In this document: one piece after another, positions 35,031 to 43,096 of the stretch
How the letters are laid out: every line of letters begins with the position of its first letter
How positions within the stretch are numbered: the first letter of the stretch is position 1
Assembly: GCF_036884845.1 (NCBI RefSeq)
Contig: NZ_CP145732.1
Location: 3,100,001-3,164,000 of the forward strand
DNA: 64,000 bases
DNA from: Pseudomonas sp. MAG733B
GTDB taxonomy: Bacteria > Pseudomonadota > Gammaproteobacteria > Pseudomonadales > Pseudomonadaceae
Direction of reading: 5' to 3'
Translations under genes and position numbers: made by a program
Notes under the pieces: generated by a model
The model's database searches: none
Seen by the model: the letters and a program-made list of their open reading frames with translations, nothing else
Told to the model about the DNA's origin: nothing

Positions 35031-36305
35031 TCACTGGGCGCTGGCATCGCTTTCATGCTCGTCTGCAAAGTCCATGAACACCTGCAGGTCAAGCGCATCC
35101 AGATTGATCCGGGCGATGAAGGCAGAGAAGGCCAGGTTGGCGGCGAGCAGGCGCAGATCAGAGGCCCAGGCGGGAAGGTAGGTCGGGCCCTTGAGCCAGC
35201 CGGATTCGAACAGTGGCGCCAGGCGTACCGTGTCGCCCAGGCTCAGGCGCCCGGCAAACAAATGGCCGACCAGGTCCGGCCGGTTATCGCGGATCGCAAT
35301 GCGCAACAAGGTATGCACACCGAGCAATCCGGTCAGGTAAGCGGCATCTTTGGTAAACGCCGATCCGCCTCGCAGGTCGGTACCCCGGAACACCCGTTGG
35401 GTTGAGCGGAAGGACTCTTCTTGCGACTGTCCACCCGCCAGAAAACCTTCGAACACCTGGATGAAGTCGGCGCCATCCAGCGCTTGCTGGACCGCCAGCA
35501 CACGCAAGGCGAGGCGCCGCAGGCGGTTGATGTCCATGCTGCCGGTGAACAACTCGGCCAGCGTGGCAATGCCTTCCTGAGTCTGGGTTGTGCGTGGCGC
35601 TCCCAAACCGAGGCTTTTGAGGTTGGGTTGCAGCGCACCGTTTTGTGCGGTGGCGACATGCACGAAGGCCTCATGCTGCAACAACTGATTCTTGTCCAGC
35701 TCCGAGAACAACGCACTGGCCCGCAGGCGGATACGACTCGCCCCGGCGATGGCTTTGGCGGCAAGGGTCGAATCGAGTATCACCGTGATCCGCCCCGCGC
35801 CGAAAAACCGGTCCAGTTCCGGTCGTATCCAGTCGGCAAAAGCCTCGGCCGGAATATCGGCCTGGGTCGGAGGAATCCGCGCACCACCCAGCAGGGCGTC
35901 GGTGGTCTTGAGGAAGAAATGCGCGGCGTCCAGCATGCTCAGTTTCTGGTTGGTGTAATAGAAATCCGGGCGCCGGTACAGCGCGGATGAATATTGAGTA
36001 AACGCGGGCGTGCCAATGGACCCGAGCATGCGTCCGGCGGTGGCATAGCTGCGGGCAGTCATGGCCAGATAGTTACTGGCCGGATGGCCCGGATCGCAGC
36101 GCTCGACAAAGTCCTCCAGGGCGGCGATATCGGCACTGTGGTCGCGGGAGTGAAGCTCGACTTTTGGCAACTGCGCACGCCCACCGCGCCATTTCGCCAG
36201 GAAATCTTCCTCGATGCCATCCGGCCAGGCCAAGGCATCCAGCACGCGGATCTTGCGGGTCAAACCGGGCAGGGCGGCATCGAGCTTGGACAGCGAGGCG
36301 CTCAT
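35031..36305 (-). CDS. DUF1704 / QEGLA-motif protein, putative metallopeptidase
   Basis: This 424-residue protein matches the flavohemoglobin-expression-modulating QEGLA family: QTQEGIATLAELF carries the motif as QEGIA. The segment LLQHEAFVHVATAQNG contains HExxxH, the zinc motif of the DUF1704 family that includes the animal tubulin carboxypeptidase MATCAP. A peptidase role is therefore plausible, but the bacterial substrate is unknown. The ATG at 36305 has AAGGAG 7 nt upstream, better than the in-frame ATG at 36326. Confidence 0.88.
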   Translation of the reverse strand: MSASLSKLDAALPGLTRKIRVLDALAWPDGIEEDFLAKWRGGRAQLPKVELHSRDHSADIAALEDFVERCDPGHPASNYLAMTARSYATAGRMLGSIGTPAFTQYSSALYRRPDFYYTNQKLSMLDAAHFFLKTTDALLGGARIPPTQADIPAEAFADWIRPELDRFFGAGRITVILDSTLAAKAIAGASRIRLRASALFSELDKNQLLQHEAFVHVATAQNGALQPNLKSLGLGAPRTTQTQEGIATLAELFTGSMDINRLRRLALRVLAVQQALDGADFIQVFEGFLAGGQSQEESFRSTQRVFRGTDLRGGSAFTKDAAYLTGLLGVHTLLRIAIRDNRPDLVGHLFAGRLSLGDTVRLAPLFESGWLKGPTYLPAWASDLRLLAANLAFSAFIARINLDALDLQVFMDFADEHESDASAQ

Positions 36306-36392
36306 GGAAAGCTCCTTGGCGGACAAGGTTCAATCGCAACAGCTTAGACGTCGCCAAGCGGACCTGCTTCAGGTCACTCGAGCTGATCCGCT

Positions 36393-36824
36393 TTAGCCAT
36401 TCAGCAAAACAGCGATTTTTTTACGCAGATCCCCGTGGGTTTCTTCTGAGTAAGCGATTGCAGTTTTCCAGTCGTAAAACCATACGGGCATCTTGCGATT
36501 TTGCTCAGGCTCGGAGGCATAGCGGGGAAAGATGTGGCAGTGCAGTTCCGGCTCAGTATTGCCCAGAATTTCATAGTTCATGCGCAGGGCGCCGGTCGCC
36601 TGTAGAACGGCGTCGCCGATCCGGGCCATGTCGAGCAGATAAGTGGATCGGGCCTCGGCATCCAGATCGTTCAGGCTGGCAACGACCGGGTCGGGCAGCA
36701 GCAGGCAGTAACCCGGCAGGAATTGCACATCGCCCATTACTGCCCAACCGGAGGCCATTCGGCAGATGACTTTGTCGTTGGCGCCGTTACGGGCCAGTTC
36801 TACGCGTTGTGAGATGAGGGGCAT
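36393..36824 (-). CDS. HIT-family protein with partial histidine triad
   Basis: This 143-residue protein has the HIT fold pattern: PGYCLLLPDPVVASLNDL, then the triad region as ELHCHIFPRY. Only two of the three triad histidines are present, with Phe-Pro where the third would lie. The middle His, normally the nucleophile, is kept, so nucleotide hydrolase or transferase activity remains possible. AAGGAAA precedes the ATG. It is the last ordinary-composition gene before the AT-rich defence island. Confidence 0.85.
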   Translation of the reverse strand: MPLISQRVELARNGANDKVICRMASGWAVMGDVQFLPGYCLLLPDPVVASLNDLDAEARSTYLLDMARIGDAVLQATGALRMNYEILGNTEPELHCHIFPRYASEPEQNRKMPVWFYDWKTAIAYSEETHGDLRKKIAVLLNG

Positions 36825-36896
36825 TCATTTTCCTTAATGATGGTGTGGGGGGCTTTTTGTGGTCATGACTGGAGAGAACGACCAAGAGCTGATGGT

Positions 36897-36934
36897 GGCG
36901 ACAGGCAGAAATTGGCCAAAAGCGGATGGTCAGC
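36897..36934 (-). repeat. Left copy of island-flanking intergenic repeat
   Basis: The reverse complement of these 38 nt matches 40103-40140 at about 30 of 38 positions by eye (shared core GCTTTTGGCC and GCCTGT). The two copies are inverted and bracket the AT-rich ATPase/HNH genes. Confidence 0.6.
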
Positions 36935-37076
36935 CGAAAGGCGACTACCTGCCCAAAGCGCACGTTCGACAGCGAATACCTGAAACCAAATGCAGATCAT
37001 CACCTCGACTAAATCTAGAGTCAGTTTTACACATGACAAATCAACGCTATTTTAGCGTTGCAAAGTTGCATGTTAA

Positions 37077-37955
37077 TTATAAAGCTTCTTCGTTCGCCAG
37101 CGCTCTAGCCCATGATTCAAGCGCAGGTAGGTCGGAATTTTCCAAGTGAGAAATTAATTCTTCATTTGCCAAGACGCTCTCGTAAAAAATGTATCCCCAA
37201 GAGTTCACTGACTTTCGACGCGCACTATTTCGAAATAATGTCAGTTGTTGGCGCATGTCAAGCTCCGCCTCTCGAATATCGGCGGCAGATCCAAGAAGAT
37301 GTGTATATTTTTCGCGGAAAAAATGGTAATACCGCTTATTTATTTCAAGGCTTTCTATATGCCGCTCAACTAATGACTGAAATTGCGGAGTCAAGTTTTC
37401 GCTGGCACTAACTTCCATGGATTTCGGAGCCGAGTACGGTTGCCCAATACTAAGCTGCAACACTTGCTGATCAAGAAAGTCATCGAAGTAAGGGTGGAGA
37501 AATATGCGTTCTCCTTCTTCATTTAGTACCTGCTCGAGCTTTTTTCCTTGGCATGTATCGCACATCGGAAATAAATTGAGCGCTGTTACAGAAAAATCTG
37601 GGAATTCGTTTTTAGGCAAATAGTGATCTAAAGTGTTTGGTGTGCCATCCTCACCGCACGCAGGGCACATTTGTAATGTACGCTCCCTCAGTCTTTCCAA
37701 TATCGGCTTTTGCACTGAATTATTTTGAGGGCTATTGTAAAGCGTCAAGAATCGAGTCTTAAATCTCACAGCCTGTGCCCACGGAGTTACAGTTTCTGGA
37801 TTGCCACAAGCTTGAATATAGTCTCGTATTCGCTGCTTCCAAGGGGTCCTGATTCGTTCAAAAAAACCGCCGTTACGACCGCGTTGCCGCTGATCTACGA
37901 CTTGGTGCACAAGTTCAACATCATCAACAACTGGGCGCGGAAGGCGAGTTACCAT
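37077..37955 (-). CDS. HNH nuclease, PtuB-like (Septu-type defence)
   Basis: This 292-residue protein has an HNH-type zinc/nuclease core: CPAC at 97-100, LDHYLPKNEFP with the catalytic His111, Asn127 in ALNLFPMC and a second CxxC at 132-135. The rest is helical and unlike common homing nucleases. The ATG at 37955 overlaps the end of the upstream ATPase gene by 7 nt, with GGGAG before it, so the two are translationally coupled. ATPase plus HNH nuclease is the composition of Septu (PtuA/PtuB) anti-phage systems. The gene is much more AT-rich than its surroundings. Confidence 0.82.
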   Translation of the reverse strand: MVTRLPRPVVDDVELVHQVVDQRQRGRNGGFFERIRTPWKQRIRDYIQACGNPETVTPWAQAVRFKTRFLTLYNSPQNNSVQKPILERLRERTLQMCPACGEDGTPNTLDHYLPKNEFPDFSVTALNLFPMCDTCQGKKLEQVLNEEGERIFLHPYFDDFLDQQVLQLSIGQPYSAPKSMEVSASENLTPQFQSLVERHIESLEINKRYYHFFREKYTHLLGSAADIREAELDMRQQLTLFRNSARRKSVNSWGYIFYESVLANEELISHLENSDLPALESWARALANEEAL

Positions 37956-39727
37956 TTTCCCGCTCCCATAGCGCTGATCTGAATTATCATTTCTTCGTTG
38001 ATATCATCACCTAATGCTTCGATGAGACTCTCGGCCGTACCAAATTCTTGAATTTGTTGGCGTATCCATGCTTCGAACGGCTTCGATACCGACTTGTCGC
38101 CAAAAACGTATGAAGAAATTCGTTGTATATCCCCCCCAAAAGTTTCGAAAGGTGGATGGTTGACGAACAATTCCCCCTCTTCTTTTTCAAATACATGCAC
38201 GCAGCTTCGAGGCAGTTCCCTAACGGTCACTAGGGAGTGAGTAGCAAGCAAAGCTTTTGAACGATAGCTTTTGAGTACATCTTTAAGCATTGAAATGAAA
38301 GCGATTTCTAGAGTTGGATGCAAGAATAACTCAGGCTCATCAATGAGGATCAAACTATTTCGGCGAATCGCGCCTAAAATATTTATGACCACATAGGAGA
38401 ATAGCCTCTGTCCCGAGCTTAACTCCACGACTTTCCCATTTTTTATAAAGTAAATGCCTTTGCTGGCTAACATGGATGTGGCGAGCACTTCTGAATTTAG
38501 TTCATCAATACGATCGGCTGCAATTGGTACAAGAGTTAAACTGCTGCCGTTTTCTTTGCTCTCCTTTTCCGGGAGCTTGATAACAAAATCGTTATTTTTA
38601 TTGCTTTCATCATCAAATAACAACTGACCATATTGGAATAGGGTTGCCAAGTTAACATCAGAATCTACAGCAACTGCTGCATAGTCGAAATCAATGGCGG
38701 TATTGAGTACTCTTTCCATTGTTTTAACCTTGGCCGACCAATCTTTTATCACACCAAAGGTTTTGTCATCCACTAGGCAAGCCAGTAATGAGCGAGAAGC
38801 GTTAATCTTTGGTCGGCTTTGCGAGAGACGTATTTTTTTTTGGCCCGCTCCTGCTTCATCGAAGACAGATTGCCACCCGCGTAGCCCAAAGTAGCGGTAG
38901 ATGTCATGATCTTGTCGTTTTCCAGACTGTTTTACGCTATTTTCGCTATCAATTGGAAAGCGTTCAAACGGGCTGTATGAAACAACAACCACTTGATTGA
39001 TATTAGGTGAATCGCTGAATCCAACATCCTCATCACTTTCAATGCTCAAGTCCAACCAGTGCTCGACAATCTGCATTAGCGTTTGAGATTTTCCAACGCC
39101 ATTAGGTCCAATTAATACATGAATATCATGTGGTAGTAGTCTGCCTTCAGAGTCAAAATCCAAGTTCAATTTCTGTTTCCCTCCCAGAGGGTCGAGAAAT
39201 CGAAATTGCAAATCTCCCACATTTATGCTGGCTGCACTGAGAAGCTTCCAGACACTGTGATAAGCCGTTTGTGCTCCGCGTTCACGTAGCAGCGAATACC
39301 GGAAGCCATCGGATTCGATCAATACAAGGCTATCTGGGTCTTCGTCAATCCACCGCTTCAAGCTTGCATCATTTAGAAGACGAGCAACTTCAAAAGTGGA
39401 GGCACTATCAAGGCATCCATCAATTTTTTCGTAGAAGGTCGTGTTAGCGGGTACTGAGATGTAGATTATGCCCGGAACTGGGAACTCGCCGTCCCATCCC
39501 TCAGCCACCAATTTGTCTAGAAATTGATAGGAGACTTTCTCTTCGCTGAACAGGATCTTGATGGCGCCTAAGTGAACATCTTCGCCTTCAATACGGCACT
39601 GCACGGGAAAAGAGGTTTTGTAGTCGTAATCATCCCACCTATCAAAGCCGAGGAGTATTAGATCTCCTTTTCGTTTTAGGAGTGCTTGGCGCTTTTCAGC
39701 GTCTTGGCCAACATAAAATATACGCAC
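37949..39727 (-). CDS. ABC/SMC-type ATPase, PtuA-like with N-terminal extension
   Basis: This 592-residue ATPase has Walker A GPNGVGKS at residues 207-214, signature ELSSGQ at 435-440, Walker B LILIDEPE at 459-466 and the H-loop in LLATHS (His497). This is an OLD/PtuA-type head. Unlike usual PtuA proteins, about 200 residues precede the Walker A. I chose the GTG at 39727 because AAAGAGG lies 5 nt upstream and no ATG occurs early; a TTG at 39796 would add 23 residues. It probably senses phage and licenses the HNH partner. The AT-rich composition suggests transfer. Confidence 0.82.
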   Translation of the reverse strand: MRIFYVGQDAEKRQALLKRKGDLILLGFDRWDDYDYKTSFPVQCRIEGEDVHLGAIKILFSEEKVSYQFLDKLVAEGWDGEFPVPGIIYISVPANTTFYEKIDGCLDSASTFEVARLLNDASLKRWIDEDPDSLVLIESDGFRYSLLRERGAQTAYHSVWKLLSAASINVGDLQFRFLDPLGGKQKLNLDFDSEGRLLPHDIHVLIGPNGVGKSQTLMQIVEHWLDLSIESDEDVGFSDSPNINQVVVVSYSPFERFPIDSENSVKQSGKRQDHDIYRYFGLRGWQSVFDEAGAGQKKIRLSQSRPKINASRSLLACLVDDKTFGVIKDWSAKVKTMERVLNTAIDFDYAAVAVDSDVNLATLFQYGQLLFDDESNKNNDFVIKLPEKESKENGSSLTLVPIAADRIDELNSEVLATSMLASKGIYFIKNGKVVELSSGQRLFSYVVINILGAIRRNSLILIDEPELFLHPTLEIAFISMLKDVLKSYRSKALLATHSLVTVRELPRSCVHVFEKEEGELFVNHPPFETFGGDIQRISSYVFGDKSVSKPFEAWIRQQIQEFGTAESLIEALGDDINEEMIIQISAMGAGKW

Positions 39728-40205
39728 GAAAACCTCTTTCCCTAGTCCCAAACACACCAGCAAGGCTGGGTCGTTTATGAAACGTATCTTAAGCAAAACG
39801 CAACGGATACGGAAACCAATATGATGTCCAAACGCCTACGCAAGCGCTAAAAGCCCCGGAAGTCGGGGGAGTGTCAAAACACGTTTATCCCATCCAAACG
39901 AGCAGTTCGGAATCTGCTTTCGGCCCAGAGTATGTAAAAACGCTCCGCCAAAATTGAAGTATGCGCGTCTACGTTAAATCTGAAATTTATCGACACGTCA
40001 TCAGATGTGGGTTTTGGGTAGAAGAACGATTTCCAGTCCGATTTTGAGTATCTGTCGCGCTCAAAAACGTTTTTACAAAGCCTCGGTCAGTAGTGGCCTT
40101 GCGCTGACCGTCTGCTTTTGGCCGTATTCCGCCTGTTTCCAAAGCTTGGCGTGCTCATTAAACATCGCCGAAGAGCCCTTGTTTAAAAGCACTGAAGGAA
40201 ACTTC
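39728..40205. other. Intergenic region at right edge of the defence island
   Basis: No gene with support is seen here. The stretch contains the upstream region of the leftward ATPase gene, an AT-rich segment, and sequence such as TTCGGAATCTGCTTTCGGCC that resembles intergenic repeats common in Pseudomonas. The right copy of the inverted flanking repeat is at 40103-40140. Confidence 0.5.
40103..40140 (+). repeat. Right copy of island-flanking intergenic repeat
   Basis: Inverted partner of 36897-36934 (about 30 of 38 positions). Both contain GCTGACC, GCTTTTGGCC and GCCTGT at the same spacing. Confidence 0.6.
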
Positions 40206-40286
40206 ATGCAAGCTACAAGACCTTGCGCCATTGCCTACGCGTACGCCAGAATCCGCCGGCTTGTGTGCCTTGAGGGCCATCGGTAA
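40206..40286 (+). CDS. Candidate 26-residue leader peptide
   Basis: An ATG with GAAGGAA about 6 nt upstream opens a 26-codon frame (MQATRPCAIAYAYARIRR, then LVCLEGHR) that stops 13 nt before the structured leader of the DUF6124 gene. The good ribosome site and position suggest a translated upstream peptide. The long in-frame extension to 40005 has no support. It could also be chance. Confidence 0.4.
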   Translation: MQATRPCAIAYAYARIRRLVCLEGHR

Positions 40287-40298
40287 CTTGGTTCGCGT

Positions 40299-40513
40299 CA
40301 CTGCCCATCAGTGATCGGGTTTAGTAGCCCGGCCAAGGTATAGCGGTCGCATGAGCATCATCAATCAGGTATCTGTCTGCGCTTGATGGTAGCTGTGCGC
40401 ATGGCGTCCTCGGACGCGCCGGTTTTTGCTTTCCCTTGCCGGTCTACTAACTTGCGCACAGCTGCCACCCTATCGTTTAGTAGCGAGATGGTTGCGGCCC
40501 TTCTTAACAAGGG
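40299..40513 (+). promoter_or_regulatory. Structured 5' leader of the DUF6124 gene
   Basis: Five hairpins follow each other: CACTG/CAGTG (40299-40313); CGGG-TTTAGTAG-CCCG (40316-40331); a long stem GGTAGCTGTGCGCA with TGCGCACAGCTGCC (40388-40401 with 40453-40466, one G-U pair) enclosing GCGTCC-TC-GGACGC; a second hairpin with a TTTAGTAG loop (40466-40493); and CCCTT-CTTAAC-AAGGG (40498-40513), which covers the Shine-Dalgarno sequence of the gene. The order suggests RNA-level control of translation. Confidence 0.6.
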
Positions 40514-40520
40514 AGCATCT

Positions 40521-40880
40521 ATGTTCAAGGTAACGCCAAACCCGCCGGAAACCGATCCGGCATCCCCGTACGAACCCGATTCAAAAAAGCTCAACGAAGC
40601 CGCCGAACGCGCCCTCGACTTTCACTTCCCCTCAACCGCCGATATCAAAGCCACACCGCGCACCGTCAGCACCCTCTTCACCGTCGACCCTGAGGTGACG
40701 CTCGAAACCCTGGCCGTTTATTTAGTCGAGACCCTGGCCTCAGTCGATGTGATGGTCCATCAATTGGTCGATCATCTCGACGGTGAATCGCGCAATGCGC
40801 TGCTGGGCATTTCCAATAGTGTGATGCTGGCGGAGATCACGGCGAATCGGGTGCTGGATCAGATTGATCCGCCCGAGTAG
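40521..40880 (+). CDS. DUF6124 family protein
   Basis: This 119-residue protein matches a small family that I know mainly from Pseudomonas, beginning MFKVTPNPPETDPASPYEPDSKKLNEAAERALD and continuing as helices. There is no signal peptide, membrane segment or catalytic motif, and no function is known. AAGGGAG lies 7 nt before the ATG but within the hairpin described for its leader. An upstream in-frame ATG at 40383 would run through the structured leader and is rejected. Members usually occur in several copies per genome. Confidence 0.85.
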   Translation: MFKVTPNPPETDPASPYEPDSKKLNEAAERALDFHFPSTADIKATPRTVSTLFTVDPEVTLETLAVYLVETLASVDVMVHQLVDHLDGESRNALLGISNSVMLAEITANRVLDQIDPPE

Positions 40881-41031
40881 CCGAGCAGTGAATTGCACAG
40901 CGGCCCGACAATGAGGCCGCTGCGCATCGTCATCCACTTCAAATCAGAGCTGCTACGCTTGTAACGACTTCGGTAACCCGTTTGTTTCCGCGTGCCCAGG
41001 CGAGTCGGTTTCATTGGGCGAGGGAGTGGAC

Positions 41032-42447
41032 ATGACCCCGCGTAAAAGCAAGCCTGCCAAGGCTAAGACCCGCAAATCCGCCGTCGCCATCGAGGAAGCG
41101 GTCTTTCGTTCGCGCAAGGAGCGCATGAGTGCGGGTGAGCGATTACGCGAGAGCGTGCCGCACTCGCTGCACGCCACCTGGAAACCGCCACGAAAACACC
41201 GCGATCCGATTGATCTGCTGGAAGAGTCCAACCGTTATCGGCTGCCCAATCTGGTTCCCGTGCGTTACGGGCGCATGTTGCGCAGCCCATTCACTTTTTT
41301 GCGCGGCTCGGCGGGGTTGATGGCCCACGACCTGGCCAAGACGCCAACCACAGGGATCGAGGTGCAGGCCTGCGGCGACTGTCACCTGTTGAATTTCGGG
41401 TTGTTCGCCACGCCCGAGCGCAATCTGATTTTTGACATCAATGACTTCGACGAAACCCTGCCCGCGCCTTGGGAATGGGATGTAAAACGCCTGGCGATCA
41501 GTTTTGTGGTGGCGGCGCGGGACAACCGGATCAGCGACAAAGCGGCAGCGGCCACCGCCATGGAATGCGTGCGTGCTTACCGCGAACGCCTGCGCAAGTT
41601 GTCCAAGTTGAGCCCGCTGGAGGTCTGGTATGAACGCCTGGATGCCCAGACAATCATCGACATGGCGCCCAACGCCGAAGTCAAAAAATTTCGCGAGCAA
41701 GTGATGGCCAAGGCCCGGCTGCGAGTCGGCGATTACCTCTATCCCAAGATCAGCAGCGAAGTGGCGGGGCGTCGCCGATTGATCGACCAGCCACCGATTC
41801 TTTATCACGTGGATGAACAGAACTTTGTGCAGCGCGCCCGTGAGGCGCTGCAGGATTATCGACTGTCGTTACCCCATGAACGGCGTGTGCTGTTCGATCG
41901 TTATCGTCTTGAGGACATTGCGGTCAAAGCGGTCGGGATCGGCAGTGTCGGGACCTATTGTTTTGTCGGTCTGTTCTTCTCTGCGGAAAACCATCCGTTG
42001 CTTCTGCAATTCAAAGAGGCTTGTCCTTCGGTGCTGGCGCCTTACGCGGGCAAGAGCGAATTCGATAATCAGGGACAGCGCGTGGTCACCGGGCAACGGT
42101 TGATGCAGTCCTCAAGCGACATTTTTCTGGGCTGGACACGCGGCCAGAATGGCCGGCACTTTTTTGTTCGCCAGTTGCGCGACATGAAAATGTCGGCACC
42201 CATCGAAGGCATTACGGCGGCGCGCTTGAAGCGCTACGCCGAATGGTGCGGCCAGACGTTGGCCCGTGCCCATGCCAAGTCCGGGGATGCGGCGCTCATC
42301 AGCGGTTATCTGGGGAAAACGGATTCGTTCGACCAGGCCATCGGCAAGTTTGCCGTGGCCTATGCCGATCAGAATGCCAAGGACTATGCAGCGCTGTTGG
42401 CCGCGGAACGATCCGGGCGGATCACAGCGCTGATGGAAGAGGAATGA
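41032..42447 (+). CDS. DUF2252 protein
   Basis: This 471-residue protein matches DUF2252. The segment ACGDCHLLNFGLFATPE followed by IFDINDFDE resembles the catalytic loop (GDxHxxN) and metal-binding Asp of aminoglycoside phosphotransferase-like kinases, so a kinase-like fold is likely. Its substrate is unknown. The N-terminus is basic (TPRKSKPAKAKTRKS). The ATG at 41032 has AGGGAG about 6 nt upstream. It converges with the thioesterase gene, leaving 7 nt. Confidence 0.88.
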   Translation: MTPRKSKPAKAKTRKSAVAIEEAVFRSRKERMSAGERLRESVPHSLHATWKPPRKHRDPIDLLEESNRYRLPNLVPVRYGRMLRSPFTFLRGSAGLMAHDLAKTPTTGIEVQACGDCHLLNFGLFATPERNLIFDINDFDETLPAPWEWDVKRLAISFVVAARDNRISDKAAAATAMECVRAYRERLRKLSKLSPLEVWYERLDAQTIIDMAPNAEVKKFREQVMAKARLRVGDYLYPKISSEVAGRRRLIDQPPILYHVDEQNFVQRAREALQDYRLSLPHERRVLFDRYRLEDIAVKAVGIGSVGTYCFVGLFFSAENHPLLLQFKEACPSVLAPYAGKSEFDNQGQRVVTGQRLMQSSSDIFLGWTRGQNGRHFFVRQLRDMKMSAPIEGITAARLKRYAEWCGQTLARAHAKSGDAALISGYLGKTDSFDQAIGKFAVAYADQNAKDYAALLAAERSGRITALMEEE

Positions 42448-42454
42448 GGAACGC

Positions 42455-42949
42455 TTAGCGGCCGTGAGCCGCGTCTGCCAGTTGACTGGTATCGACCCGG
42501 ACAAACACCGAGTCGCCGACCGCCGTCAGCACGTCCCCGGCGAACACCTCGCAGATGACGCGGGTCTTGCGCCCGACTTCGCCTTCGACTTTCGCCCGCA
42601 GGACCAACGGAATACCCATGGGCGTCGGTTTGATGAACTTGATGCCAAGGTTGCCGGTGACGCAGTTGATGCGCGGCAGGCTGGCGACTTCGCGATTTTC
42701 CGCCCGGTAGTGATAGGCCATCGCCGCCCAGTTGGAATGGCAGTCGACCAGCATCGCGATCAAGCCGCCATAGACCAGATCCGGCCAGCCGCAGTACATG
42801 GGATCGGGCACGTGCTCGGCGACGACGTGCACGCCGTCCTCATGCCAATGGCTCTTGATGTGCAGCCCGTGGGGATTGCTGCTGCCGCAGCCGTAGCAAA
42901 CGCCATCGGGGGCGGCGGTGTCTTGCAGGGAGGTTTGGAGATTGGACAT
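42455..42949 (-). CDS. PaaI-like hotdog thioesterase
   Basis: This 164-residue protein has a CYGCGSSNPHGLHI start and the PaaI/YbgC-type LVYGGLIAMLVDCHSNWAAMAYHY segment, where the Asp is the usual catalytic acid. It probably hydrolyses an acyl-CoA. The ATG at 42949 is the natural start; a frame extended to 43078 would translate the REP pair. The ribosome site is weak. Confidence 0.85.
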   Translation of the reverse strand: MSNLQTSLQDTAAPDGVCYGCGSSNPHGLHIKSHWHEDGVHVVAEHVPDPMYCGWPDLVYGGLIAMLVDCHSNWAAMAYHYRAENREVASLPRINCVTGNLGIKFIKPTPMGIPLVLRAKVEGEVGRKTRVICEVFAGDVLTAVGDSVFVRVDTSQLADAAHGR

Positions 42950-42987
42950 GTCTTGATGATCCGGAAAAATGTAAGTCTGGTGTAATA

Positions 42988-43079
42988 CCTGTAGGAGCGA
43001 GCCTGCTCGCGATGTCGGAGTGTCAGTCGCCATCGATGCTGGATGTGCTGGCCTCATCGCTAGCAGGCTAGCTCCCACA
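42988..43079. repeat. REP inverted pair
   Basis: Inverted arms with REP cores (GTAGGAGCGAGCCTGCTCGCG, and its partner with CTAGCAGGCTAG) separate the thioesterase and cystathionine gamma-lyase genes. The arms are not identical. Confidence 0.88.
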
Positions 43080-43096
43080 AGGGTTTTGTGGTGAGC

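Noticed and set aside
36859..37149. A plus-strand frame of 96 codons beside the defence island.
   Set aside because: It runs through an intergenic repeat and into the HNH gene on the opposite strand; there is no ribosome site.
40005..40205. Longer frame upstream of the 26-codon leader peptide.
   Set aside because: Low-quality sequence with no ribosome site, passing through the island-flanking repeat.
42950..43078. N-terminal extension of the PaaI-like thioesterase.
   Set aside because: The extension is translated REP sequence, and the family starts at the ATG at 42949.
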